From contig WQTD01000012.1 of the NCBI GenBank assembly GCA_009786455.1, forward strand, positions 10,983 to 66,191: a stretch of 55,209 bases of DNA, read 5' to 3'. This DNA comes from Treponema sp. (GTDB lineage Bacteria > Spirochaetota > Spirochaetia > Treponematales > Breznakiellaceae). A program made the position numbers and the translations under genes. This document shows positions 42,374-50,571 of the stretch, in pieces (position 1 is the stretch's first letter; the number at the start of each line of letters is the position of its first letter). The notes under the pieces were generated by a model, which saw only the letters and a program-made list of their open reading frames with translations, was not told the origin of the DNA and ran no database searches.

Positions 42374-43315
42374 ATGTCCGAACAGCAAAAAGAAATGAGA
42401 ATGGCTTATGTTGACACCTTAATGGAGTTAGCTGCAAATAATAAGAATATTGTCGCGCTGGAATCTGATTTGATGAGCTGCACAAACACAGGCGTTTTTA
42501 AAAAAACATATCCGGATCGTTTTTTCAACTGCGGCATCGCGGAAGCCAACATGATTGGCATCGCGGCGGGACTTTCAACGCTGGGAAAAATTCCTTTCGC
42601 TTCGGGGTTTGGATGTTTCCAGTCAAGACGGGTATACGATCAATTTTTCCTTTCAGCGAATTACGCGCAATTAAACGTTAAATTGATCGGGACAGACCCC
42701 GGCGTGACGGCGGCGTTTAACGGCGGGACCCACATGCCGTTTGAAGAACTCGCCTTGATGCGCGTTGTCCCGAAACTTACAGTGCTTGAACCTTCCGATC
42801 CCGTTTCATGCGCCGCCTTCGTCCGCCTGATGGCCGATGAATACGGCTGCCACTACCTTCGCATCCCGCGCAAAGCCGTTCCCAATCTGTACCTGGAAAA
42901 CGAAACTTTCAAATTCGGACAGGCAAAAGTTTTAAAGGAAGGAAAGGACGTTTGTTTTATCGCGCTTGGCAGCCTCATGGTAAACCAGTCCTTAAAGGCA
43001 TGCGAAAAACTCGCCGCAGACGGAGTTAGCGCGGGAGTGCTGGATGTCCTGACATTAAAACCAATCGACAGGGAAGCGGTGCTGGAGCAGGCTGGTAAAG
43101 TACGTGCGATTTTAAGCGCGGAGAACGCGCAGAAAATGAGCGGACTTGGCAGCGCAGTTGCGGAAATACTCGCAGAAGAAGGATGCAGGTGTCACTTTGC
43201 GCGTATCGGCATCAATGACGAGTTCGGCGAAGTGGGCACGCAGGATTACCTTGTAGACCGGTTCGGTCTTGATGTCGGAAGCCTTGTAAAAAAAGCGAAA
43301 GAACTACTGGGGTAA
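42374..43315 (+). CDS. Transketolase, C-terminal (pyrimidine-binding) subunit
   Basis: The 313-residue protein contains the pyrimidine-binding domain with the catalytic glutamate in NCGIAEANMIGIAAGLS, FASGFGCFQSRRVYDQ, and the C-terminal transketolase domain (GVLDVLTLKPIDREAV). It forms the active enzyme with the preceding subunit. The split form is common in anaerobic bacteria and archaea; 1-deoxyxylulose-5-phosphate synthase is less likely given the two-gene form. Translation is coupled to the upstream gene through the 3-nt gap. Confidence 0.93.
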   Translation: MSEQQKEMRMAYVDTLMELAANNKNIVALESDLMSCTNTGVFKKTYPDRFFNCGIAEANMIGIAAGLSTLGKIPFASGFGCFQSRRVYDQFFLSANYAQLNVKLIGTDPGVTAAFNGGTHMPFEELALMRVVPKLTVLEPSDPVSCAAFVRLMADEYGCHYLRIPRKAVPNLYLENETFKFGQAKVLKEGKDVCFIALGSLMVNQSLKACEKLAADGVSAGVLDVLTLKPIDREAVLEQAGKVRAILSAENAQKMSGLGSAVAEILAEEGCRCHFARIGINDEFGEVGTQDYLVDRFGLDVGSLVKKAKELLG

Positions 43316-43326
43316 AAACCGGTTCA

Positions 43327-43884
43327 ATGAATTTTGTTACCATAGATTTTGAAACCGCAGATTACCATCGTGAAAGTGCAATCGCAATCGGGATGGTTAA
43401 ATATCTTGATGGAAAAGCCGAAGACACATATTACTCTCTGATACGCCCTCCGAATCTTTACATCCGCCCTGATTTCACGCAGATTCACGGGCTTACAGTT
43501 GACGATGTAAAAGACGCTCCGCGTTTTTCGGATTTATGGGACAGCGAAATGAAACCTTTTATCGGCAGCTTACCTCTTGCCGCGCACAACGCAGTCTTCG
43601 ACATGGGCGTACTGAGCGCAGTTCTTGAATGGTACTACATTGACGTGCCCGAGCACCCTAATTTCTGCACATGCAATCTTGCGCGTAACACATGGCGCGG
43701 GCTCAGGTCTTACGCGCTCACCAGCCTTGCAGGGCATTTCGGCATTGTATACGATGCGCATAACGCATTGTCTGATGCCATGACCTGCGGCAAAATAGCG
43801 CTGATGTCAGCTGAAAAGTTCGGGAGTAAAAATGTTGATGAGCTGCTCAGTGCCGCGCATTTAAAGATGAAGCATTTATCTTAA
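43327..43884 (+). CDS. DEDDh 3'-5' exonuclease (DNA polymerase III epsilon-like)
   Basis: The 185-residue protein shows ExoI FVTIDFETADY (Asp and Glu), ExoII AAHNAVFDMGVL (Asp), and ExoIII HNALSDAMTCGKIAL (His and Asp), the DEDDh set of epsilon-type exonucleases. HGLTVDDVKDAPRF is the usual early segment. It is shorter than the proofreading subunit of E. coli and has no C-terminal polymerase-binding region visible, so it may be a stand-alone repair or RNA/DNA-trimming enzyme. It begins 11 nt after the transketolase gene and may be co-transcribed. It ends 3 nt from the convergent small Cys-rich gene. Confidence 0.88.
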   Translation: MNFVTIDFETADYHRESAIAIGMVKYLDGKAEDTYYSLIRPPNLYIRPDFTQIHGLTVDDVKDAPRFSDLWDSEMKPFIGSLPLAAHNAVFDMGVLSAVLEWYYIDVPEHPNFCTCNLARNTWRGLRSYALTSLAGHFGIVYDAHNALSDAMTCGKIALMSAEKFGSKNVDELLSAAHLKMKHLS

Positions 43885-43887
43885 AAT

Positions 43888-44034
43888 TTACGGCTGCCTG
43901 CTGTCTTTTTCATTGCCGGTTTTTCCGCAGTTGGTGCGGGAGCTGTCTTTTCTGTGATAATCCTGGCAGGCTTTACAGTTCCCGTGACGGCTGCAGCTGT
44001 ATGGACACTTACAGTCATTGTTTTTATCAGGCAT
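43888..44034 (-). CDS. 48-residue Cys-rich small protein
   Basis: Function not recognised. The product is 48 residues: MPDKNNDCKCPYSCSRHGNC, then KACQDYHRKDSSRTNCGKTG and a short polar end. Six Cys and two His sit in a C-x-C-x3-C-x5-C-x2-C plus His pattern that could hold zinc or an iron-sulfur site. Shine-Dalgarno AAGGAG stands 6 nt before the ATG, which favours a real gene although it is too short for usual gene calling. It lies 28 nt downstream of tRNA-Gly on the same strand, so it may be released by tRNA processing. Confidence 0.7.
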   Translation of the reverse strand: MPDKNNDCKCPYSCSRHGNCKACQDYHRKDSSRTNCGKTGNEKDSRQP

Positions 44035-44062
44035 ATTAACTCCTTAAATGAACTGATGAAAT

Positions 44063-44133
44063 AGCGGCCGACGGGAGTCGAACCCGCGTCACGAGCTTGG
44101 GAAGCTAGGGTAATGCCGTTATACGACGGCCGC
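44063..44133 (-). tRNA. tRNA-Gly (anticodon CCC)
   Basis: Minus strand 71 nt, with a perfect 7-bp acceptor stem (GCGGCCG with CGGCCGC), loop TTCCCAA giving anticodon CCC, and T-arm GCGGGTTCGACTCCCGT. The anticodon stem has one T-C mismatch. The 3' CCA is not encoded, so it must be added by nucleotidyltransferase. Confidence 0.9.
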
Positions 44134-44186
44134 ATAAAATATTTACCATGTTAATTATGAAACCTGTCTGGTTTTATAATTAGCCA

Positions 44187-44259
44187 TGATCCAGGGCTGA
44201 CTCGAACAGCCGACCTGCCGCTTAGGAGGCGGCCGCTCTATCCCCTGAGCTACTGGACC
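44187..44259 (-). tRNA. tRNA-Arg (anticodon CCT)
   Basis: Minus strand 73 nt, with acceptor GGTCCAG against CTGGATC (one G-U pair), D-arm GTAGCTCAGGGGATAGAGC, anticodon loop CTCCTAA in a perfect 5-bp stem, and T-arm with TTCGAGT. CCA is not encoded. It lies 53 nt upstream of tRNA-Gly on the same strand and is probably co-transcribed with it. Confidence 0.93.
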
Positions 44260-44381
44260 GAATACGCTTAGGGTATCACCCTAAAAATTTATTCGCAAGT
44301 GGGTTATTAATCTTTACATGCTTTCATGTGAGTCTTGGGCTATTGCTTTTAAACGGTGAATTGTCTAAAATAAACGCTAAG

Positions 44382-45080
44382 ATGAAAAAGATGATAATAG
44401 CGCAAAAACGATGGATTTTTCTGGTTATTTTTATAATAAATTCCGCTTTATTTTACGGGCAGGAGATTATAACCGCCGGTAAATATCTGGAAATGGTTTC
44501 AGAAACCTACGGCGCTATCAGGGATTATGAAGCGAATATTACCATGCGATCAGGCAATACAGATATGACAGGTATGGTTAGCCATCTGTCGCCGTCCTTC
44601 CTGAGAATTGATTTTACACGGCCTGCGGATCAAGTAATTGTGTTTAACGGCGAACTGCTTACAATTTACCTGCCTGAATACAGGGCAACACTTAACCAGT
44701 CAACCCCGTCCAGAAGCAGAGCTTCCGGAGCGTCGCTTGCAAGTGCGCAGGGTTTGTCTCTTCTAAGGCGCAACTATATTCCTTCTTTTTTAACAGGTCC
44801 GAATCCTGAACCGCTGGACAGCAGTTCGTCTGAAAGGGTTGTGAAACTGCGCCTTACAAGAAGTTCTGTCGCCGAGGGGTTCAGGGAGTTAATACTCAGC
44901 GTGAATCCAGACACAAGGTTAATTCGCAGAATCGAAGGACGAACCCTTGCAGACGGCGAAGTGCGTTTTGACTTTACAAATGTCAGAGTAAACCAGGGCA
45001 TTCCCGAACAGCGCTTTATTTACGATTCTCCTGCTTCAGCAAATATGTATAATAACTTTTTATTCAGGGATACTGATTAA
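44382..45080 (+). CDS. LolA-like outer-membrane lipoprotein carrier
   Basis: The 232-residue protein (ATG 44382) has a signal peptide (QKRWIFLVIFIINSALFYGQ) and a LolA-type body: early YLEMVSETYGAIRDYEANIT, SPSFLRIDFTRPADQVIVFN and GELLTIYLPEYRATLNQ, then the long strands RELILSVNPDTRLIRRIEGR and GEVRFDFTNVRVNQGIPEQR. LolA carries lipoproteins through the periplasm to the outer membrane. It is longer than E. coli LolA, with an insertion rich in Ser/Arg/Ala near residues 95-130. The frame could start upstream at 44328, but the first Met there gives a weaker signal. The rodZ-like gene starts 9 nt after its stop. Confidence 0.82.
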   Translation: MKKMIIAQKRWIFLVIFIINSALFYGQEIITAGKYLEMVSETYGAIRDYEANITMRSGNTDMTGMVSHLSPSFLRIDFTRPADQVIVFNGELLTIYLPEYRATLNQSTPSRSRASGASLASAQGLSLLRRNYIPSFLTGPNPEPLDSSSSERVVKLRLTRSSVAEGFRELILSVNPDTRLIRRIEGRTLADGEVRFDFTNVRVNQGIPEQRFIYDSPASANMYNNFLFRDTD

Positions 45081-45089
45081 GGAAAATTA

Positions 45090-46175
45090 ATGGAATCTCT
45101 CGGAGAGAAATTACGGAACGCCCGGACAGAAAAAGGTCTTAGCATAAATCAAGTCAGCCGTGATACGAATATAACAATAAGGTACATTGAAGCTCTCGAA
45201 TCTGAAAACTTCAGCGTTTTTCCCGGCGAGGCATATGTAATCGGGTTTATAAAAAATTACAGCTCATACCTTGATCTTGATGTTCAAAAAAGCGTTTCTC
45301 TCTACAGGGCGTTGAAAATACAGGAACAACCTGTTCCCGCGGAACAGCTTTTTATACATCCGCGTCATATACCGAAATTTACCCTTCCCGCGATAATTAT
45401 ACTTGCAGTCCTGTGCGCCGGAAGCTATGGAATTTACAGGTTGATCCTGCGAAATCAGGAAAGAGCGGCTCTGGAGCCGGTTGTTGAAAGAATTCCTGTT
45501 GAATATCTGATGGAAGGCAATTCCATGGAAAGGCGTTTGTATAAAAATGATTCTGTTTTAATTCATGCGAACAATGAAATATACAAGGTGGAATTATTCA
45601 ATCTCGGCGAGGCGATTACAATTCAAACCCCTGGGGGTTCTGTAGTCCTTGATTTGAGTCAGGAAGCAAGCATTGATTTAAACAATAACGGAACTCCTGA
45701 TTTGCGCATAACAGTAGCTGACTTTGCGAAAAATAACGCAGATATGGGAGCTTTACTGCACTTCCTCCTGTTTGATTCTTTGGCGTCAGCTGATGACAGC
45801 GTGTACGGAACTAACTATTCCATGAATACCATAAGCACGATAATAATACCCGGCGCTCCGAGCGCGTATCCATTTACCCTGCAGATGAATTTTCACACGT
45901 TCTGCATGTTTCGATGGGAAATCCTGAATGAACGCGACAGGAGCGGCACAAATCAGAATTACTTTCAGCGAGCGGAGGATCTCAGTATTCAGGCTCAAAA
46001 CGGCATCAGAATATGGACGTCAAACGCCCAGGCCTCAAGATATCAGATCATCGGCGGAGGACGAACTTATCCGCTGGAAGTCGGAACGACAGGAGAAGTT
46101 GTCGTCGCAGACATCCGCTGGGTCAGGGATGAAAATAACCTATATCGTTTGGTATTTATTCGTCTGGAAAGTTAG
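45090..46175 (+). CDS. RodZ-like helix-turn-helix membrane protein
   Basis: The 361-residue protein has an Xre-type helix-turn-helix at residues 5-65 (EKLRNARTEKGLSINQVSRD and FSVFPGEAYVIGFIKNYSSY), a juxtamembrane region, one helix at about residues 97-117 (LPAIIILAVLCAGSYGIYRL), and a periplasmic part including a C-terminal beta domain like DUF4115 (EDLSIQAQNGIRIWTSNAQA, LEVGTTGEVVVADIRW). RodZ links MreB to the envelope in rods and helical cells. Start codon follows GGAAAATTA; spacing suggests coupling with the LolA-like gene. rimO follows 23 nt after the stop. Confidence 0.85.
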   Translation: MESLGEKLRNARTEKGLSINQVSRDTNITIRYIEALESENFSVFPGEAYVIGFIKNYSSYLDLDVQKSVSLYRALKIQEQPVPAEQLFIHPRHIPKFTLPAIIILAVLCAGSYGIYRLILRNQERAALEPVVERIPVEYLMEGNSMERRLYKNDSVLIHANNEIYKVELFNLGEAITIQTPGGSVVLDLSQEASIDLNNNGTPDLRITVADFAKNNADMGALLHFLLFDSLASADDSVYGTNYSMNTISTIIIPGAPSAYPFTLQMNFHTFCMFRWEILNERDRSGTNQNYFQRAEDLSIQAQNGIRIWTSNAQASRYQIIGGGRTYPLEVGTTGEVVVADIRWVRDENNLYRLVFIRLES

Positions 46176-46198
46176 CCTGCGGCGCCGGAGAATTTACT

Positions 46199-47530
46199 GT
46201 GCCTCAAAAGAAACCATCATACTTTATTGATCCCTTCGGCTGCGTTAAGAATCAGGTTGACTCCGAAAACATGATGTTATTTATGGAAAAGGCGGGATGG
46301 GAAAGAAAACCTGCTGAAGAAGCGGATTTAATAATAGTCAATTCATGCGGTTTTATTGAAAGCGCAAAACAGGAATCAATAAACGCTGTCATTGGATGGC
46401 GGAACCTATACCCCGGGAAAAAAATACTCCTTGCCGGCTGCCTTGCAGAGCGTTACGCGAATGAACTTGCGGAAAGCCTGACAGAAGCGGATGGTTTTAT
46501 GGGAGTAAAAGACATAAAGCAGATTGACAGAATCGCCAGAAATATAATCAATGCCTCTTGTGACAGCGGCTCACAACCGTTATCTGACAATTTGACAGGC
46601 GCGCGCCCTCTTTTATCGCTGCCGGGAAGCGCCTATGTAAAGATAAGCGAAGGCTGCGACAACCGGTGTTCGTACTGCGCGATTCCACTCATAAGGGGAA
46701 GACTCAAAAGCAGAACAATCCCTGATATCCAAAATGAATGCCGCACTCTTCTGGCAAGGGGAATAAAGGAACTGTGCATTGTTGCGCAGGATACAGGCTC
46801 CTTTGGCAGAGATGTTTCCCCGGACGGAAAACTGCCGCAGTTACTAAACGCAATCGGTGAGATTGACGGGGCTTTCTGGGTCCGCCTGTTATACATCCAT
46901 CCGGATCATTTCCCCCTTTCAATCCTTGATATAATTGAAAAAGACACGCGCTTTTTGCCGTACTTTGATATTCCCTTTCAGCACGCCAGTGAGAAAATCC
47001 TTCGTGCCATGAACCGAAAGGGGAACGCCGCTGGTTACCTTGAATTATTGAATAATATCCGTACCCGTCTGCCGGACGCTGTAATACGCTCTACTTTTCT
47101 GCTTGGCTTCCCTGATGAGACGGAAGAGGACTTTGCGGAACTGCTTGATTTTCAAGAGAAAGCCGCTTTGGACTGGCTTGGCTGTTTCGCATATTCAAGG
47201 GAAGAAAACACAGCGGCATGGTCAATGAAAAAACGCATTTCAAAAAAAACGGCAGCAGCGCGAAAACAGATAATCGAAGAAAAACAAATCTCCATAACCC
47301 AAAAAAAAATGGATCGCTTTGCCGGCAGAACTCTGGATGTTTTAATTGAAGAACACATGGATGAAAATCTCGCTATAGGGCGGCTGTACCTTCAGGCGCC
47401 GGAAATTGACGGAGCGGCAGTAATCCAAGCAGACAGACTCATGCCGCAGGCAGGGAGTCTTGTTCCATGCAAAGCCACCGCCCGCCGCGGCATCGATCTG
47501 GAAGTCCGGCTGTTAATAAAAGAACATTGA
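46199..47530 (+). CDS. rimO: Ribosomal protein S12 methylthiotransferase
   Basis: The 443-residue radical SAM protein has an N-terminal UPF0004 domain with Cys motifs (DPFGCVKNQVDSENM, NSCGFIESAKQES, AGCLAERY), the radical SAM CxxxCxxC in SEGCDNRCSYCAIPLIRG, and a C-terminal TRAM domain (ending VRLLIKEH). RimO adds methylthio to Asp of ribosomal protein S12. The set of Cys and GCVKNQVDSE is typical of RimO rather than MiaB. It starts with GTG at 46199 after GGAG at about 46185. Third gene of the lolA-rodZ-rimO run. Confidence 0.94.
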   Translation: MPQKKPSYFIDPFGCVKNQVDSENMMLFMEKAGWERKPAEEADLIIVNSCGFIESAKQESINAVIGWRNLYPGKKILLAGCLAERYANELAESLTEADGFMGVKDIKQIDRIARNIINASCDSGSQPLSDNLTGARPLLSLPGSAYVKISEGCDNRCSYCAIPLIRGRLKSRTIPDIQNECRTLLARGIKELCIVAQDTGSFGRDVSPDGKLPQLLNAIGEIDGAFWVRLLYIHPDHFPLSILDIIEKDTRFLPYFDIPFQHASEKILRAMNRKGNAAGYLELLNNIRTRLPDAVIRSTFLLGFPDETEEDFAELLDFQEKAALDWLGCFAYSREENTAAWSMKKRISKKTAAARKQIIEEKQISITQKKMDRFAGRTLDVLIEEHMDENLAIGRLYLQAPEIDGAAVIQADRLMPQAGSLVPCKATARRGIDLEVRLLIKEH

Positions 47531-47583
47531 CTGAGCAGCCGTTGTAACGATCACAACAAGAGCTAAATTAGAAAAATATATAA

Positions 47584-48120
47584 TTACAGACCAAAAACAC
47601 CAAATATTGAATTTAAAAACCCTTTCTTTTCCCCTGAAGTAGTGCCGCTTGGTATAGTACCAGTATCACCAGAAATAGGACTTTCACCTTCCGGAAGGGA
47701 TGTAGTGTATTGAATTACAAGTGCATTGGCATAATATTCAATTGTCGAATGTTTACCAGTAAAAAATTCGATAAAAAACGGTGAAATTGACGAACTCTTG
47801 TCAACTGTATCAATACGAACATTAATGATGTCCGAAGCGTTTGGATATAATCTTCTGGCTTCATTGATCAATGTATCAAAAGTAACCCTTTCCCCTTCGG
47901 TTTTTGTAACAAATCTAAAAGGCGAAACAGAATATTCAACCTGTGTTTTAATATTAACGTGACCAAGAATAATAAAATCCTTTCCGGCAATTTTAGGGAT
48001 CATATTATATTCCCCGGCAAGATTAGATTTAACATCGACAGATGTTGTACAACTGACGGTAATGAAGCCGAACACCAGCAACACACACAACATACCTTTG
48101 AAAAACCTGTTTTTTATCAC
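47584..48120 (-). CDS. Lipoprotein of unknown function
   Basis: Function not recognised. The 178-residue product has a lipoprotein signal (FFKGMLCVLLVFGFITVSC). A central region (VTFDTLINEARRLYPNASDI, VSPFRFVTKTEG) is well structured and reminiscent of small spirochaete lipoproteins. The C-terminal 40 residues are Ser/Gly/Thr-rich with a hydrophobic end (FLNSIFGVFGL). GGAG lies before ATG 48120. It diverges from the helicase gene and has a consensus promoter. Confidence 0.65.
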   Translation of the reverse strand: MIKNRFFKGMLCVLLVFGFITVSCTTSVDVKSNLAGEYNMIPKIAGKDFIILGHVNIKTQVEYSVSPFRFVTKTEGERVTFDTLINEARRLYPNASDIINVRIDTVDKSSSISPFFIEFFTGKHSTIEYYANALVIQYTTSLPEGESPISGDTGTIPSGTTSGEKKGFLNSIFGVFGL

Positions 48121-48178
48121 AACTAACTCCTCAAATTTTAATAAACGCGAATTTCACCATTTTTTTATAGAATGTAGC

Positions 48179-48207
48179 AATCTATCATAAAATTATAGCT
48201 ATGTCAA
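48179..48207 (-). promoter_or_regulatory. Promoter of the 178-residue lipoprotein gene
   Basis: Minus strand perfect TTGACA (48207-48202), a 17-nt spacer and TAGATT (48184-48179); the leader is about 52 nt with GAGGAG before the ATG. Confidence 0.65.
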
Positions 48208-48230
48208 TATAGATACTATAATTCAAATTT

Positions 48231-48259
48231 GTGACACCATTATGCAATTCTGTTATTAT
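48231..48259 (+). promoter_or_regulatory. Helicase promoter, leaderless arrangement
   Basis: GTGACA (48231-48236), a 17-nt spacer and TATTAT (48254-48259) with extended TGT. Only 5 nt separate the -10 from ATG 48265 and there is no Shine-Dalgarno. Confidence 0.6.
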
Positions 48260-48264
48260 TAACC

Positions 48265-50571
48265 ATGCGTGAAGCAAGCCCGCCTTATCTTGAACCGCTC
48301 AATGAAGAACAAAAAAAAGCTGTCCTGCACACAGGGAAGCCGCTTTTAATACTTGCAGGCGCGGGTTCTGGAAAGACAAGGGTAATCACTACAAAGATTG
48401 CATGGCTCATTACAGAACAGGGCATGGATCCCCGTTCCATTTTAGCGGTAACCTTTACCAATAAAGCGGCAAGAGAAATGGCTGAACGCGCAAGGCAGAT
48501 TGAACCAAGGGCGGAAGGCGCAATGCTGAGGACTTTCCATTCATTCGGAGCGTGGTTCCTCCGGCGCAACGGAAATTTTGCGGGACTGAACTCTTCATTT
48601 GTCATTTATGATGACGATGATGTTATCTCGCTGTTATCAGGCATTATGGAAAACGCACCGAAACCGGAAGTAAAACAGTGCGCGCATAATATTTCCCGCG
48701 CAAAGGATTATTTTCTCTCCGCTGATGATCCGCAGCTTGTGAAAATCGACAGCAGAAAAAAATTCCGCGGTATTTACAAACGTTATGAAAAGCGCCTGGC
48801 GCAAATCGGCAATGTTGATTTCGGAGACCTGATTAAAAAACCGGTTGAGATACTGCAGAACCATGTTGAAGTTGCGAAGCGTTTCCATGACAGATTCAAG
48901 GTTATAATGGTAGACGAGTATCAGGACGCGAATGTCGCGCAGTTTAATCTGCTGAAAGAACTGTGCGGCCCTGAAACATATGTCTGCGTAGTCGGCGATG
49001 ATGATCAGTCAATTTACCGTTTCAGGGGTGCGGAAGTAAAAAACATCCTTGAGTTTCCGGATCGTTTTTCAGGCGCAGACATTATCCGCCTTGAAAAAAA
49101 TTACCGCTCTACTGATCCTATTCTAAAAACAGCCTCCTCTGTTGTTGATAATAACCGCGGCAGGCTGGGAAAAACGCTTTACGCAGAAAAAGGAAAAGGA
49201 ACCCTGCCGGTTCTCGCATATCTCCCGAATCAGGATGAGGAAGCCGCTTTCTGCGCTGAAAAAATAACAGTCTCTGTTAAAAACGGCGAGAGCTCATGGT
49301 CCGACTGGGCGGTACTTTACAGAACAAACGCCCAGTCCCTTGGCTTTGAAACGCTTTTCTTGCGAAAAAGCATTCCGTACCGCATTGTCGGCTCGCTTAA
49401 ATTCTACGAGAGAGAAGAGATAAAAGACGCGCTCGCGCTTCTTGCGCTGCTTGTAAATCCGCGCGATGAAGTAGCTTTTCGCAGGGTAGCGAATAAACCG
49501 GCAAGAGGAGTGGGAGCTGTTACCATTGATAAAATCATCGAAGCATCTGGCGGATATAACAGCAATCTGCTTGAAGCGGGACGCGGCATTGATCTTTCCG
49601 CAAAAGCGCGGGCGGGTTTTGATAAATTCATCAAAGTGATAGAAGAGGCGGCATCAATACTCGAAGCGTCAGACGAATCAATGACCGGCGCAGAAATGTC
49701 AGATAACGTATCTGAAACGAAAGAAGAAAAAAAACACAAACGGGCAAAAAAAGAAAAACAGGGATTAAAATCAGGCGAAGGACTTTCTGTCTGCGTTGAA
49801 AAACTTTTAATTAGTTCCGGAGTAGCCGAATATCACCGAACGCAGGATGAAATATCCGGCAACTCAAAAATTGCAAACTTGCAGGAACTTCTGAACACAG
49901 CAAGCAAATACCGGAACAACCGTAACGGGCTTTTGGAATTTCTTGAAGATATTGAGCTGGATCGCTCAATGGAAGAAAATTTCGGCAGTAATACGCAGAA
50001 TTCAGTTACGCTTATTACTTTTCACAATACAAAAGGACTTGAATTCAGGCGTGTGATCATGACAGGGCTTGAGCAGGGCATCTTTCCCAGAAACGAAATA
50101 AAAGACGACGAACTTGAAGAAGAACGCCGCCTGTTTTATGTGGGAGCTACGCGCGCAATGGACGAACTTTACCTTACCTACTGCATGGTAAGGCGGATGT
50201 ACGGGAGAACACAGGTTTCACAGCCGTCCATTTTTTTACGCGAAATTGACAAACAGGGTTTGCAGACAGAAAACCGGACAGAACAATCAACTTATACGGA
50301 ACGCCGTCCTTTTATCGGAAGGAGTTTTAATCCGTTTAATTTAAACGGCATGACAGCTAACGCTACGGCTGACGCTGTAATTGAAGAGCGAGCCGGTTAT
50401 AAACGCGGACAGCGCATTTTCCACGATGATCACGGCTTCGGCGCAGTCATGGAAGTTAAGGAAAGCGATGACGGTCCTGTCGTCCGCGTCCGTTTTGATT
50501 CAGGTCAGGAAAAGCGTTTCCTGAGCGAATATCAGGGAAGAGCTTATGAAAAAGTCAGCGGTGATTCATAA
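48265..50571 (+). CDS. pcrA: UvrD/PcrA-type superfamily 1 DNA helicase
   Basis: The 768-residue helicase has the Q motif LNEEQKKAVLHTGKP, Walker A ILAGAGSGKTRV at about residues 29-40, FTNKAAREMAERA, Walker B VDEYQDAN, GDDDQSIYRFRGAEV, LEKNYRST, FHNTKGLEFRRVI, and VGATRAMDELYL. The C-terminus has the PcrA Tudor-like segment (QRIFHDDHGFGAVMEV). It unwinds DNA 3' to 5' in excision repair and replication restart. A charged low-complexity insert (KEEKKHKRAKKEKQ) lies near residues 485-505. Its downstream gene overlaps by one base. The -10 element lies 5 nt before the ATG. Confidence 0.94.
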   Translation: MREASPPYLEPLNEEQKKAVLHTGKPLLILAGAGSGKTRVITTKIAWLITEQGMDPRSILAVTFTNKAAREMAERARQIEPRAEGAMLRTFHSFGAWFLRRNGNFAGLNSSFVIYDDDDVISLLSGIMENAPKPEVKQCAHNISRAKDYFLSADDPQLVKIDSRKKFRGIYKRYEKRLAQIGNVDFGDLIKKPVEILQNHVEVAKRFHDRFKVIMVDEYQDANVAQFNLLKELCGPETYVCVVGDDDQSIYRFRGAEVKNILEFPDRFSGADIIRLEKNYRSTDPILKTASSVVDNNRGRLGKTLYAEKGKGTLPVLAYLPNQDEEAAFCAEKITVSVKNGESSWSDWAVLYRTNAQSLGFETLFLRKSIPYRIVGSLKFYEREEIKDALALLALLVNPRDEVAFRRVANKPARGVGAVTIDKIIEASGGYNSNLLEAGRGIDLSAKARAGFDKFIKVIEEAASILEASDESMTGAEMSDNVSETKEEKKHKRAKKEKQGLKSGEGLSVCVEKLLISSGVAEYHRTQDEISGNSKIANLQELLNTASKYRNNRNGLLEFLEDIELDRSMEENFGSNTQNSVTLITFHNTKGLEFRRVIMTGLEQGIFPRNEIKDDELEEERRLFYVGATRAMDELYLTYCMVRRMYGRTQVSQPSIFLREIDKQGLQTENRTEQSTYTERRPFIGRSFNPFNLNGMTANATADAVIEERAGYKRGQRIFHDDHGFGAVMEVKESDDGPVVRVRFDSGQEKRFLSEYQGRAYEKVSGDS

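Noticed and set aside
43881-44135. 84-codon minus-strand frame
   Set aside because: Its first part translates tRNA-Gly; the real gene in this place is the 48-codon frame at 43888-44034 with its own Shine-Dalgarno.
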